Counted from the first letter of the stretch, positions 1 through 8,746 are shown. The stretch is 41,174 nt of DNA from AG41 sp035943095 (GCA_035943095.1 DASZCN010000006.1:1-41174), one strand, 5' to 3'. Notes: generated by a model from the letters alone, not told the origin. Numbers and translations are program-made.

Positions 1-26
1 GCGGCGTACAGCGCCACGCGTCTCAT
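1..26 (-). CDS. Probable start of a second ABC permease (MalG-like), cut by window edge
   Basis: An ATG at 26-24 begins the peptide MRRVALYAA, which resembles the N-terminus of the second permease of a carbohydrate ABC importer. A TGA overlaps it as ATGA in the frame that the upstream permease would have after a one-base shift. Only eight full codons are in the window, so the call rests on gene order (ATPase, permease, permease) and on the overlap style of this operon. Confidence 0.4.
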
Positions 27-944
27 CGTGGCGCCCCCCCTCCCCCCCGCCCCCCCGACTTCGCTGCGTCGGGCCAGCCGCAGTATCGCGATCGCCACCA
101 CCATGAGAAACGGGAGCAGGAATACGGCGATGGCCGCGCCTTGCCCGAGGTCGGAGCCCTGGATGCCGCGCTGGAACGCGAGTGTAGGCAGTACGTGCGT
201 CGTGTTCGCCGGCCCGCCGCCCGTGAGGATGTACACGACACCCAGGTCGGTCGCGGTGTAGACCACGCCGAACAACACCGCGACGGCGACGACCGGCAGG
301 AGCAGCGGCAGCTCGACTTGGAACAGACGCCGCCAGAACCCGGCGCCGTCGACAATCGCGGCCTCGACGATCTCCTGCGGGATCGAGGCCAGCCCCGCGA
401 GCATGATGACGGTCGCGAACGGGAAGATGCGCCACGCCTGCACGATGATGATGGCGAAGAGCGCGAGCGCGGGATCGCCGAGCCAGTACAACCACCCGTG
501 GAGCAGGCCGGCGGCCTTGAGTGTCCAGTTGATGACGCTGAACGTGGAATCGAAGATCCACGTCCAGGCGATCGCCGCGAGCGAGACGGGCACGGCCCAC
601 GGCAGGAGCAGGACGAACCGCGCGAAGCGTTTGCCCCGGAAGCTCGCTCGGAATACCTGTGCCGCGCCCGTGGCGAGAATGACCACGAGCACCTGCGAGC
701 CGATTGTGACCACGGCGCTGTTCCGGAGGGCCCGGAGGAAGATCGGGTCTCCGAGGATCGCGGCGTAATTGCGCAGGCCGGCCCACCCGAACGTGAGACT
801 CCCGGCTGTCGCGTTGCTGAAACTGAGCACGATGGCGAGCACAAACGGCACGCCCACGAGGAGGACGATGTACGCCACGGCGGGCGCGAGCAGCACGACA
901 CCCAGGAAGTCCGCACGGTCCGCGAGGGTCTGGCGAGGCGTCAT
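1..944 (-). CDS. Sugar-type ABC transporter permease (MalF/UgpA-like), frame open into window edge
   Basis: Read from the ATG at 944 this is a polytopic inner-membrane permease: an N-terminal segment around residues 12-36 (LLAPAVAYIVLLVGVPFVLA), further hydrophobic stretches, and the EAA loop (EAAIVDGAGFWRRLFQVELP) that contacts the ATPase. It would form the channel of a carbohydrate importer. The start overlaps the ATPase stop as ATGA, so the two are translationally coupled. The expected end is near residue 295, but three 7-base G tracts follow and the frame then stays open to base 1, running straight through a second ATG at 26. A one-base change in the G tracts would instead end the protein at the TGA at 25-23, overlapping that ATG as ATGA. 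Either a sequence error or a real length variant is present. The family call is secure; the 3' end is not. Confidence 0.85.
   Translation of the reverse strand, partial: MTPRQTLADRADFLGVVLLAPAVAYIVLLVGVPFVLAIVLSFSNATAGSLTFGWAGLRNYAAILGDPIFLRALRNSAVVTIGSQVLVVILATGAAQVFRASFRGKRFARFVLLLPWAVPVSLAAIAWTWIFDSTFSVINWTLKAAGLLHGWLYWLGDPALALFAIIIVQAWRIFPFATVIMLAGLASIPQEIVEAAIVDGAGFWRRLFQVELPLLLPVVAVAVLFGVVYTATDLGVVYILTGGGPANTTHVLPTLAFQRGIQGSDLGQGAAIAVFLLPFLMVVAIAILRLARRSEVGGAGGRGGATMRRVALYA
34..56 (-). repeat. Three consecutive 7-base G tracts near permease 3' end
   Basis: On the plus strand this reads C7-T-C7-G-C7. It lies just before the expected stop of the first permease. Such tracts are prone to polymerase slippage and to sequencing indels, and here the reading frame decides whether the permease ends or fuses to the next gene. 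Confidence 0.85.
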
Positions 945-1987
945 ACCGTGCGCCTCAAGCCCGTCTCGGCATCGAAGTAGCGCAGCGTTCGGCGCGGCAC
1001 CGCAAACGCGTGCGTCTCGCCCTCCGGGATGGCCAGCGCGATCGTGGCGGGCAGCTTCGCGATGATCGTGGCGTCGGTGGCTCCGCTCTCGGCCACCGAG
1101 CCGTACACGTAGCGATCGGAGCCCAGGTACTCCACGCGGCGCACCGAGAAGTTGAACGACCGCGTGTCTTCGCCCGGTCCGAACACACCGCGTGGGAGAA
1201 AATGCTCGGGGCGAAACCCCACCAGTGTACGGGGTGGCAGAGCTGGGTCGCGCAGATCGAGCAAATTCATGGGCGGCTGGCCGACGAACGTCGCGACAAA
1301 CGTGTCCACGGGATCCTCGTACACCTCCTGGGGCGTCCCGAGCTGGCGAACCTTCCCGCGCTCCATCACCGCGATCCGATCGCCCAGCCCCATCGCCTCC
1401 ACCTGATCGTGGGTGACGTACACAGTGGTGGTCCGGATCTGTCGTTGGAACCGCTTCAGGTCGTCGCGGGCCGTGTTGCGCAGCTTGGCGTCGAGGTTGG
1501 CCAGGGGCTCGTCGAGCAGGAAGACCTTGGGATCTCGGACGAGGGCGCGGCACAGGGCGACGCGCTGGCGCTCGCCCCCCGAGAGCTGGCGCGGATACCG
1601 ATCGAGGTAGCGGGAGATACTGAACATGTCGGCGGCCCACCGCACCTTCTCCTCGATCTGTGCTCGGGGCGTCCGGCTCGCTTCGAGGGGAAAGGCGATG
1701 TTCTGGAACACGGTGCGATGGGGGTAGAGCGCGTAGCTCTGGAACACCATGGCGATCCCGCGGGCTCGAGGCGGCACGTCGCCGTCCACGCGCGCACCCC
1801 CGATGGAGATCTCGCCCGCCGTGGGTCGTTCCAGGCCGGCAATCATGCGCAGCAGGGTCGTCTTCCCGGACCCGGAAGAGCCGAGCAGTACCAGGAACTC
1901 GCCGTCGCGAACGGAGAGGTCCACCCCGTCAACCGCGTGGAGATCGCCGAATTGCTTTCGGAGATTCCGAATCTCGATGCCCGCCAC
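941..1987 (-). CDS. ABC transporter ATP-binding protein, MalK/UgpC type
   Basis: 348-residue cytoplasmic ATPase that powers a carbohydrate-type importer. All family motifs are present in order: Walker A GSSGSGKTT (about residues 36-44), Q-loop VFQSYALYP, signature LSGGERQRVA, Walker B VFLLDEPLANLD and the switch histidine in VYVTHDQ. The roughly 115 C-terminal residues fit the OB-fold TOBE domain of MalK-type proteins (VGFRPEH). Length is close to the usual 350-370. Its stop overlaps the permease ATG as ATGA and its start lies 10 bases after the lipoprotein stop, so it sits inside an operon. No solute-binding protein gene is in the window; it may lie beyond base 1. The substrate cannot be told from the ATPase. 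Confidence 0.93.
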   Translation of the reverse strand: MAGIEIRNLRKQFGDLHAVDGVDLSVRDGEFLVLLGSSGSGKTTLLRMIAGLERPTAGEISIGGARVDGDVPPRARGIAMVFQSYALYPHRTVFQNIAFPLEASRTPRAQIEEKVRWAADMFSISRYLDRYPRQLSGGERQRVALCRALVRDPKVFLLDEPLANLDAKLRNTARDDLKRFQRQIRTTTVYVTHDQVEAMGLGDRIAVMERGKVRQLGTPQEVYEDPVDTFVATFVGQPPMNLLDLRDPALPPRTLVGFRPEHFLPRGVFGPGEDTRSFNFSVRRVEYLGSDRYVYGSVAESGATDATIIAKLPATIALAIPEGETHAFAVPRRTLRYFDAETGLRRTV

Positions 1988-1997
1988 CGTCGGCGCG

Positions 1998-2228
1998 CTA
2001 GTCTCGGCCTTTGCGCGCGTGCGCCGTGGTGTCTGGCGGTTTGGCCAGGCTGACCGGTGGGGAATAAATGATGTAGTACGGACTAGGAGGCACCTCGAGC
2101 GGCTTCACGACGTCGGGTGGCGGAGTGGCGACGGCGGCCTGCCGCCGCTGGCCCGTGCCGCAGGCCGCGAGCATGAGACACGTGCCACCGAGCACCGCCG
2201 CAATCCGAACGCGTGCATCGCCATGCAT
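1998..2228 (-). CDS. Small lipoprotein of unknown function
   Basis: 76 residues with a basic start, a hydrophobic stretch and a lipobox (LMLAAC, Cys at about 23), followed by a Pro-rich low-complexity tail. It should be lipidated and anchored in a membrane facing the periplasm. GAGGG six bases before the ATG supports the start. It lies between the formate dehydrogenase accessory genes and the ABC ATPase, 10 bases upstream of the latter, so it may be read with either. I do not recognise a family. Confidence 0.65.
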   Translation of the reverse strand: MHGDARVRIAAVLGGTCLMLAACGTGQRRQAAVATPPPDVVKPLEVPPSPYYIIYSPPVSLAKPPDTTAHARKGRD

Positions 2229-2240
2229 GGTATTCCCTCG

Positions 2241-2621
2241 CTAACGGCTGGAGTTCGCTCTGGGTTGAGATGCGTCCCCGGACGGCGCGTCGTCCGATGG
2301 AGCACCGCGCGCAAGCCACTCGCGAAACGAGCTTGCGTCCCGGGCCAGGCGCCACTCCTCGAAGATCGACAGCGCCATGGCCCGGATGCCGCCCTCACTG
2401 CCGCCGGCCGCCAGGCATTGCTCGTGCAGCCACGCCTCGAACTCGTCCGGCTCGGGATCGGCGACCACCGCGCGCTCGAGTAGGTCCCGTTTCATGGTCA
2501 AGCCGATCGCATCCGGCGTCGTGTCGCGCTTGCGACGGCGGCGCCGCCCTTCCGACGCCTCGAGCGCCGCGAGCAGCTCGCGGCAGATCGCGGCGGGGCG
2601 GGCCCCGGTGGCGTCCGTCAC
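2241..2621 (-). CDS. Unknown 126-residue protein at the end of the formate dehydrogenase operon
   Basis: Start is GTG at 2621, overlapping the fdhE stop as GTGA, so it is translationally coupled to fdhE. The protein is soluble, has a run of five Arg near residues 26-30 (GRRRRRKRD), then a helical acidic segment (VVADPEPDEFEAWLHEQC) and a disordered Ser/Asp/Ala tail. I do not recognise a family. Position suggests a role in assembly or control of the formate dehydrogenase, but that is inference from context only. Confidence 0.65.
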   Translation of the reverse strand: MTDATGARPAAICRELLAALEASEGRRRRRKRDTTPDAIGLTMKRDLLERAVVADPEPDEFEAWLHEQCLAAGGSEGGIRAMALSIFEEWRLARDASSFREWLARGAPSDDAPSGDASQPRANSSR

Positions 2622-3583
2622 GCCGTCCCCTCACCGGAGGTGAGTGGAGGTCGGTGGAGGCTGGTGGAGGTTGGTGGAGGCTGGTGGAGGCTGTGACGGA
2701 GCGTCCTCCACCAACCTCCAAGACCTCCACCATCCTCCACAACCTGCGCTTCCAGCGCATAGCCTGGTCGCTCGGGTCTGTGATACCCACGTTCCAGCGC
2801 CGCGACGTCCAGCGGGACCGTCGCCAGGTCGTCGAGCAGGATCGCCCAAGGGGCGAGCGTGCGCACGGTCGTGAAGGCTTTCAGGTACCCCTTGCAGGTG
2901 TGGCAGACCTCGATCTTGCGTGTCTGCTCGCCCGCTTCGGGTGTGAGGTAGCCGAGGTTATCGTGCGCCGTCTCATCGCAAAACACGCAGCGCAGGAGCG
3001 GGATCGCCCAGCCGGTGCCGCACCGTCCGCAGCGCAGTTGCCGCTTGCGCTCGAGCCCGGTGTATTCAGCCACCACGGGCCAGGTCCCGCACAGCGGGCA
3101 ATACCCCTCCCACCATGTTGCCGGCAGCTCGCGCGCCATAGCGCGGCCGCATGCCCGGAGTAGCGGCAGCGCCGCCATCTGCGCCACGACGCGAACGGCG
3201 CGAGGCTCCGCGCCGGCGCTCGCGGCGAGCGCGTCGATGCGTACGTCGTCGTGGCACACCGCGGCTTCGAGCAAGGCAAGGCCGTCGATTCGCCGTGCGC
3301 TCTCGGGAACGGCAAGCGTGAGCACGCGCCGCACCCAGCCGCGGGCCGCACGCCCCTCGACGGACATCCGGGTATGAGATAGCAATGGCGCCTTGACGGG
3401 TCTGTCTGCCGCAGGGTCGGGCACCGCGCCATCCCACACGGAGCCGTCTTCGCTCTCGTTAAGGGCGACCTCCAACAGCCCGAGCCACGCCTGGGACTCG
3501 GGGTTGTCGCGGCGGGCCGCGGCCAGCCGCTGCTGGAGCTCTAGGTTCCGCGCGCGCCGGAGGCGGGCATGGGGCCAGAGCAT
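2618..3583 (-). CDS. fdhE: Formate dehydrogenase accessory protein FdhE, with repeat-derived tail
   Basis: FdhE binds the catalytic subunit of respiratory formate dehydrogenase in the cytoplasm and helps it mature before Tat export. The ATG at 3583 is chosen because GAAGGTG lies just upstream and the family N-terminus begins there; a longer frame reaches 3751 but lies within the preceding genes. Four Cys pairs typical of FdhE are visible: CPLCG, CGRCG, CVFCD and CHTC, consistent with its two rubredoxin-like iron/zinc sites. About 321 residues compares with about 309 in E. coli. The last 40 or so residues after EAQVV are encoded entirely by a GTGGAGG-type repeat and are Pro/Ser/Gly-rich, not FdhE-like. 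The start overlaps the upstream lipoprotein gene by 43 bases. Confidence 0.9.
   Translation of the reverse strand: MLWPHARLRRARNLELQQRLAAARRDNPESQAWLGLLEVALNESEDGSVWDGAVPDPAADRPVKAPLLSHTRMSVEGRAARGWVRRVLTLAVPESARRIDGLALLEAAVCHDDVRIDALAASAGAEPRAVRVVAQMAALPLLRACGRAMARELPATWWEGYCPLCGTWPVVAEYTGLERKRQLRCGRCGTGWAIPLLRCVFCDETAHDNLGYLTPEAGEQTRKIEVCHTCKGYLKAFTTVRTLAPWAILLDDLATVPLDVAALERGYHRPERPGYALEAQVVEDGGGLGGWWRTLRHSLHQPPPTSTSLHRPPLTSGEGTA
2644..2745 (-). repeat. Ten-base tandem repeat and inverted arm inside fdhE 3' end
   Basis: On the plus strand 2644-2693 is five copies of a ten-base unit GTGGAGGYYG. From about 2705 the complementary theme returns (CCTCCACCAACCTCC and variants), so transcripts from either strand can form a long hairpin. 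The array is in frame with fdhE and supplies its last roughly 40 codons. The same unit style recurs at 40921-41009. Confidence 0.85.
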
Positions 3584-3768
3584 TTCACCTTCACGGTGCG
3601 GCAGGGCGTTCGGTAGTACATCTTCGCACCCGCGTGCAGCGCGGGAACGAGGTCGTGGTTGCCGGGGTCGGCTCCGGGGCCGCCTCCCCGCACGCGCGAG
3701 GCTTCCGGGCTGGCGCACCCCGCCAGGCCGATAGCGAGCACCGCCAACCACCAGCGAAGTGTGATCAT
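3541..3768 (-). CDS. Small lipoprotein in formate dehydrogenase operon
   Basis: 75 residues beginning MITLRWWLAVLAIGLAGC: a clean lipoprotein signal with lipobox LAGC. The mature part is short, with Cys at the centre of YYRTPCRTVKVKC, so two further cysteines may form a disulfide or bind a metal. Its ATG overlaps the NrfD-like stop as ATGA and its 3' end overlaps fdhE by 43 bases, so it is tightly coupled inside the operon. I know no named family. A periplasmic partner of the formate dehydrogenase membrane subunit is a reasonable inference. Confidence 0.7.
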   Translation of the reverse strand: MITLRWWLAVLAIGLAGCASPEASRVRGGGPGADPGNHDLVPALHAGAKMYYRTPCRTVKVKCSGPMPASGARGT

Positions 3769-4688
3769 GGCGAGATCCCTAGCGCCACGCGATAGCGCTC
3801 GATCCCCTCGGAGGCGAGCATGGTGGCGAGCCGCAACAGGAAGCCACCCAGCAGCACGAGTCGGGCCGCTTGTGCGAGCGGCGCCCGCTTGGCGTGCAGG
3901 CGCAACGGCATGAGAATCCCGAATCCGACGACGCCGACCACAAGCAGCAACCCCCAGAAGCTCAGCCATACGCGATTCACCTGGCCGAGCGATACCAGGA
4001 AGACGATCAGGACGAGCAGCTCCACGGCGAGCGCCCGGCTGTCGAACGTGCTCAGCCAGTCGAGCGATCGCTGCGCGGCGCCGCGTCCTGGAGCCATCAA
4101 GATGAGCGCGGCTGCGCCGGTCGACGCCCCCGACGCGACGAACAGAGCGCCCAGCCAGGGGCTGTCCGCCCAGATTGGCCGATTCGTGACGGAGAGAAGC
4201 ACCCCGGTGTAGCCGGCGACGAACAGGCCGCAGAGGCCGCCCACGCCCGCCACGAGCTTGGCGACGCCACCGCGCACGACTCCGCCGACCGCCCGGAGCG
4301 CCGGCAGCTGTAGCCGCCCCTCCTCGGCTCGTGACCCCAGCGCCGAGAGCACGGCGCACAGCCCGAACAAGAGAATTGCCCACGCCCCGAACGAGATCGG
4401 CGACCACGCCTTGAACACGATCGCCGGGAGGTTCGCGGATTGGAATAGCATGTGCCAGAAGCGCAGCGGCCGTCCGAGATCGAGCGTCAGCAGCGCACCG
4501 CTCACGATCGCCCCGACGGCGGCGACGTCGTACCCCGCGCGCACGACCGGACGGTCCTCCGGCTTTCCGAACCATTCGAGCAGGCACGCCAGGAAGTAGG
4601 CGCCGCCGGCGAGCCCGCCCACGAAAAAGTAGGGGATGATGAACCAGGTCCAGTGCGGCGCACCGCTGAAGAAGCTGTCAGGAGGCAT
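3765..4688 (-). CDS. NrfD/PsrC-type membrane subunit of formate dehydrogenase
   Basis: About 307 residues with roughly eight membrane segments, starting WFIIPYFFVGGLAGGAYFLA as in the NrfD/polysulfide reductase family. It would take electrons from the ferredoxin subunit and pass them to quinone, replacing the cytochrome b subunit (FdnI) of E. coli; no paired haem histidines of FdnI type were noticed. The ATG at 4688 is preferred over the one at 4709 because GGAGGG lies seven bases before it. It overlaps the 3' end of the ferredoxin subunit by 11 bases and its stop overlaps the next lipoprotein start as ATGA. Family call is strong; quinone as acceptor follows from the family. Confidence 0.88.
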   Translation of the reverse strand: MPPDSFFSGAPHWTWFIIPYFFVGGLAGGAYFLACLLEWFGKPEDRPVVRAGYDVAAVGAIVSGALLTLDLGRPLRFWHMLFQSANLPAIVFKAWSPISFGAWAILLFGLCAVLSALGSRAEEGRLQLPALRAVGGVVRGGVAKLVAGVGGLCGLFVAGYTGVLLSVTNRPIWADSPWLGALFVASGASTGAAALILMAPGRGAAQRSLDWLSTFDSRALAVELLVLIVFLVSLGQVNRVWLSFWGLLLVVGVVGFGILMPLRLHAKRAPLAQAARLVLLGGFLLRLATMLASEGIERYRVALGISP

Positions 4689-5490
4689 GGCCCGTCCCTC
4701 CGCCGCCACCTGCCTGTTCGTCCATGCGCCGCTTGCGCAGGCCGACCAGCGCGAGCACCCCCAAGACCGCGGCGCTCGCCACGGAGAACGTGGCGCTCTT
4801 GGCGAGGTTGCGCGTCGGCAGCTGGGGGTGCACCGGCAGCCCGTACACCTCCGGCTTGTCCACCAGCAAGTAGAAGGAGTTGAGCCCGCCCAGCGGACCG
4901 CTCGGATCGTCGCCGTACAGCTCGGCTTGCACGCCCTGCGAGCGCAGCTGCTCTTTGCGCTTCTGGGCCCGGGTCCGGAGTTCGGCGATAGAGCCGAACT
5001 GGATCGAGTCTGTGGGGCAGGCCTTGGAGCACGCCGGCTCGAGCCCCACCTTGAGCCGGTCGTAGCACAGGGTGCACTTCTGCGCCGTGCCCGACACGGG
5101 GTTGATGTCGATTACGCCGAACGGGCACGCGGCGATGCACGCCCGGCATCCGTTGCACACGTCCGATTGGATCACCACCGTATCGAACTCGGTGCGGATG
5201 ATGGCCCCGGTCGGACACACTTCAAGGCACCCCGCTTGGACGCAGTGCTTGCACACGTCGCTCATCATCAGCCACCGGCCGTCGTACGGGCCTTTGAACT
5301 GCTCGATGAACCGCACGTGCCGCCAGTGGATGCCGTCCAGCCGGCGGGTGTTATCGTAGCTGTCCCCGCTCAGCTCCCGGACCCCGCCGTTCTCGGCGGG
5401 GAGCTGATTCCATTCCTTGCACGCGACCTCGCACGCCTTGCAGCCGATGCAGACCGTGGTGTCGGTGAAGAATCCCATGGGCTCGGGCAT
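4678..5490 (-). CDS. Formate dehydrogenase iron-sulfur subunit (FdnH-like)
   Basis: 270 residues with four Cys-rich clusters: CIGCKACEVACKEW near residues 14-27, CKHCVQAGCLEVCP, CNGCRACIAACP, and CTLC with a later CSKACP. These bind four [4Fe-4S] centres that wire the catalytic subunit to the membrane. A hydrophobic segment near residues 235-252 (FSVASAAVLGVLALVGL) is the C-terminal anchor seen in FdnH/FdoH, leaving the clusters in the periplasm after co-export with the Tat-targeted catalytic partner. It starts one base after the catalytic subunit's stop. Length is close to the 294 of FdnH. Confidence 0.93.
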   Translation of the reverse strand: MPEPMGFFTDTTVCIGCKACEVACKEWNQLPAENGGVRELSGDSYDNTRRLDGIHWRHVRFIEQFKGPYDGRWLMMSDVCKHCVQAGCLEVCPTGAIIRTEFDTVVIQSDVCNGCRACIAACPFGVIDINPVSGTAQKCTLCYDRLKVGLEPACSKACPTDSIQFGSIAELRTRAQKRKEQLRSQGVQAELYGDDPSGPLGGLNSFYLLVDKPEVYGLPVHPQLPTRNLAKSATFSVASAAVLGVLALVGLRKRRMDEQAGGGGGTGHAS

Positions 5491-5491
5491 A

Positions 5492-8400
5492 TCACGCCTT
5501 CTCCACGTTGCAGACGAACGCCTTGCCTTCGTGGATCGACACGTTGGGATCTCCCACCCACGCGGTGAGATCGTTCACGACATCGCCGGTGGAGAGTCCC
5601 ATCCAGCCCCAGTGCCACGGCATGCCGACGTGGTGAATCGTCTTTCCGCCGACCTTCATGACGCCGATGCGATCCGTCACCAGCGCCTTGGCGCGGATCC
5701 GGCCGCGGGGCGAGGTGACGTGCACCCAATCGAGGTTCCTGATGCCTTTCTCCTGCGCCAGCCCCTTACCGATCTCGATGAAGAGCTCGGGCTGTAGCTC
5801 GGCGAGCCACGGCAGCCAGCGGCTCATGGCCCCCGCCAGATAATGCTCCGTCAGGCGGTAGGTGCTGATGACGTAGGGGAACTTCGGATCCCCGACCACA
5901 GCGAGCTGATTGTACGGCTTGCCAGACGCCCATACCTTGTGCACCGGACTGGTCTGCTGCTTGTACAGCGGGTTTTGGATCGGTGATTCGTGCGGCTCGT
6001 AGTGGGTCGGCAGCGGACCGTCCACGAGCCCCGCCGGCACGAACAGCCAGCCCCTGCCGTCGGCTCTCATAATGAAGGGCTGCGTGCCTGAGAGGGCATC
6101 GAGCGCGATGCCGTCGGGCTTGGGCTGCGCGTCGGGAGCCTTGGTCGCGCCGAAGTCGGGTACATCGTAGCCCACCCACTTCCCCTTGGGTACCGGCTTG
6201 CCCGTCTTGGGATCGGGCGGGTTGACGAAGGTCGGATCCCACCAGACCCAACGCTTCCGCTCGCTCCACGGGTTGCCCTTCAAGTCGGCCGAGGCGCGGT
6301 TGTACATCACGCGACGGTTGGCCGGCCACGCCCACCCCCATTTGAGGTGGGCACCGGGCACCCCGGGCGGATCGGGCTCGCGCCGCGCCGTCAGGTTCTG
6401 CTCCCACGCCGGGAAGCAGCCACAGTAGATCCACGACGCACACGTCGTCGAGCCGTCGTCCTTCAGCTCGGCGAAGCCCTTCAAGTGCTGCTTCGGGTCG
6501 GCTGTCTGGTACCCGTTGATTTCCCGCAGGACCTTGCGTGCGCTGATCTCTCCGGGGTACAGCGGCTCCTCGCCCGGATCGGGATCGAAGTCCCAGGTGA
6601 CGTTGTTCCAGCCCTGATCGCGCGGCAGCTTCGAGCCGGCATACGCCTTCTTGAGCCGCTTGGCGAGGTTGTGGTAGAACCAGCTGTCGGTGCGACAGTC
6701 GCCGGGCGCCTTCGCGGCGAACGAGTGCCACTGCAGCATCCGTTGCGTGTTGGTGAAGCTGCCGTCGTACTCGGCGATCTGGGTCGACGGGAAGAAGAAC
6801 ACCTCGGTCTTGATGTCCTCGATCTTCACCTCACCGCTCTTCACCTCGGGGCCGAGATACCAGTGCGTGGCGGTCTCCGTGAGCCAGTTGTCCTTCACCA
6901 CCAGCCAGTCGAGCTGGCGCAGGGCGAGCCGCGTTGCGCCGCCGTTCAGCGACGTGGCGGGATTTTGGCCGACGCAGCACATCCCCTTCACCCGGCCTTC
7001 GGCCATTGCGGCGAAACTGGCGATATGGGAATGATCGCCGAGGATCTTGGGGTGCCAGTCGTAGGCGAAATCGTTCTCGGCGGTTGCCGCCGCGCCGTAC
7101 ATCGACTTCAGATAGGAGACGAGGAATTTCGGGGTGTTGCCGTAGTAGCTGGTCGGCGACGTCTCGGCCGCGATGTAATCCCGCAGGGTCTCGTGTGGCC
7201 GCAGCGCCGAGGGGGCGTTCATGTAGCCGTGGATGCTGTGGTACAGCGTCGGCACGTCGGTCGACCCCTGGATTGCCGCGTGACCGCGCAAGGCCATGAC
7301 CCCCGCGCCTGGCCGGCCGATGTTGCCGAGCAGGAGCTGCAGCAGCGCGCAGCAGCTGATCATCTGCACGCCGTACGTGTGCTGGGTCCATGCGACCGCG
7401 TAGGCGAACGCGCTGGTGCGGTCCCGCCCCGAGTTCTCGAGCAGCATTTCGGCGACCTTGATGAACTTCTCCTTCGGCGAGCCGCAGACCTGCTCCACCA
7501 TCTCCGGCGTGTAGCGACTGAAGTGCCGCTTCAGGATCTGGAACGCGCAGTGCGGGTTTTGGAGCGTCGGGTCCTTTTCGGCCGGGCCGGGCTTGAGCGA
7601 TCGCACGAGGTCGTCGAACGGTGGTCCGGCGCGTTTCGCGATCAGATCCTTCGTGGCGGCTCCCGGGGGCTTCGGCCCGCGCTTGTACTGCCAGGTGGCG
7701 TTGTCATAGGCCCCGATGTTCCCGTTCTCAGGCCAGAAATCGGGCTCCTTGAAACCCTTGAGGCCCGAGAACACGCCGTCCAAATCTTCGGTGTCCTTGA
7801 AGTCGTCGTTGATGATCGTCGCGGCGTTGGTGTAGTTGACCGCGAACTCCTTGAAGAATGGGTCCGAGTTCCAACGCTTCGAGTTGATGACGTAATTGAT
7901 GAGCCCGCCGAGGAACGCGATATCCGAGCCGGCGCGGATCGGGACGTGCAGGTCCGCCACGGCGCTGGTGCGTGTGAACCGGGGATCGACATGGATCAGC
8001 TTCGCGCCGTTCAACTTCGCCTTCATGGGCCAGCGAAACGCCACCGGGTGGCACTCCGCCATGTTCGAGCCCATGATCACGAAGCAGTCGGTGTGCTCGA
8101 GGTTGCGCGGATACAGGGTCGCCGCGCCCCGACCGAACCGTGTCCCCAGACCGGGGACGCTAGAGCTGTGTCATATCCTGGCCTGATTCTCGATGGCGAC
8201 GACCCCGAGCCCGCGCCAGAACTTCTGGCACAGGTGGTTGAACTCGTTGTCGAGCGTCGCGCCGCCAAGCGCAAATATGGCTGACGTCATGTTCACGAGC
8301 TTCCCGTTCGGCAGCTTCTCGATGAACGTGTCGTCGCGGGTCTTTTTGGTCAGCTCCGCCACGCGATCCATCGCCCACTCGAGCTCCACCACCTCCCAGT

Positions 8401-8746
8401 CGCTGGCGCCGGGCTTGCGGTGCAAGACCTTCGTCGCCCGGTTGGGATTCATGTGGAGCTGGTAGATGGCCGCGCCCTTCGGGCAGAGGGTGCCCTCGTT
8501 GTGCGGGCTGCGGGGATCGCCTTCGATGTTCACGATCTTGCCGTCGACCGTGTGGATCAAGGTGGCGCACCCGACCGAGCAAAACGGACAGATGCTCGGA
8601 GTCGTCTTCGCGTCCTTGATCCGCAGCTCCTGCGACCGCGCCGTGGCCGGCGCCAGCGTCACTCCGAGCCCGACCAGGCCGCCGATCGCCGTTCCCGCTC
8701 CGGCGCTGGCTGTAAGTCGCAGGAAATCCCGTCGACCGACCTGCAT
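5492..8746 (-). CDS. fdnG: Formate dehydrogenase catalytic subunit, selenocysteine-containing (FdnG-like)
   Basis: Molybdopterin enzyme oxidising formate to CO2. It must be read through an in-frame TGA at 8173-8171, giving 1084 residues with Sec at about residue 192 in NQARI-Sec-H, the E. coli FdnG/FdoG context (Sec196 there). Without readthrough it splits into a 5' and a 3' half. The ATG at 8746 has GGAGGA six bases upstream and starts a Tat signal (RRDFLRL at residues 5-11), so the mature enzyme is periplasmic. Cys53, Cys56, Cys60 and Cys88 bind the [4Fe-4S] centre. Downstream FGRGA and VIMGSNMAE are molybdopterin-domain landmarks. Selenoprotein genes (selA, selB, selC, selD) are not in the window and must lie elsewhere. 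A sigma70-like promoter precedes it. Confidence 0.96.
8134..8173 (-). promoter_or_regulatory. SECIS element for UGA selenocysteine decoding
   Basis: Right after the TGA at 8173-8171 the mRNA can fold GUCCCC-GGUCU-GGGGAC (plus-strand 8142-8158): a six-base-pair stem capped by GGUCU, the apical loop bound by SelB in the E. coli fdhF/fdnG SECIS. Its distance from the UGA (about 13 bases to the upper stem) matches the bacterial arrangement. Confidence 0.9.

Noticed and set aside
2644..2745. CRISPR-like array from the ten-base repeats
   Set aside because: Units are only ten bases, tandem without spacers, and no cas genes are near.
8171..8173. Formate dehydrogenase gene read as two pseudogene halves
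   Set aside because: The in-frame TGA sits at the exact Sec position with a SECIS hairpin behind it, so it is a normal selenoprotein gene, not a nonsense mutation.
6347..8284. A 645-codon open frame opposite the formate dehydrogenase subunit
   Set aside because: Antisense shadow of a strongly conserved gene, without start signal or domain.
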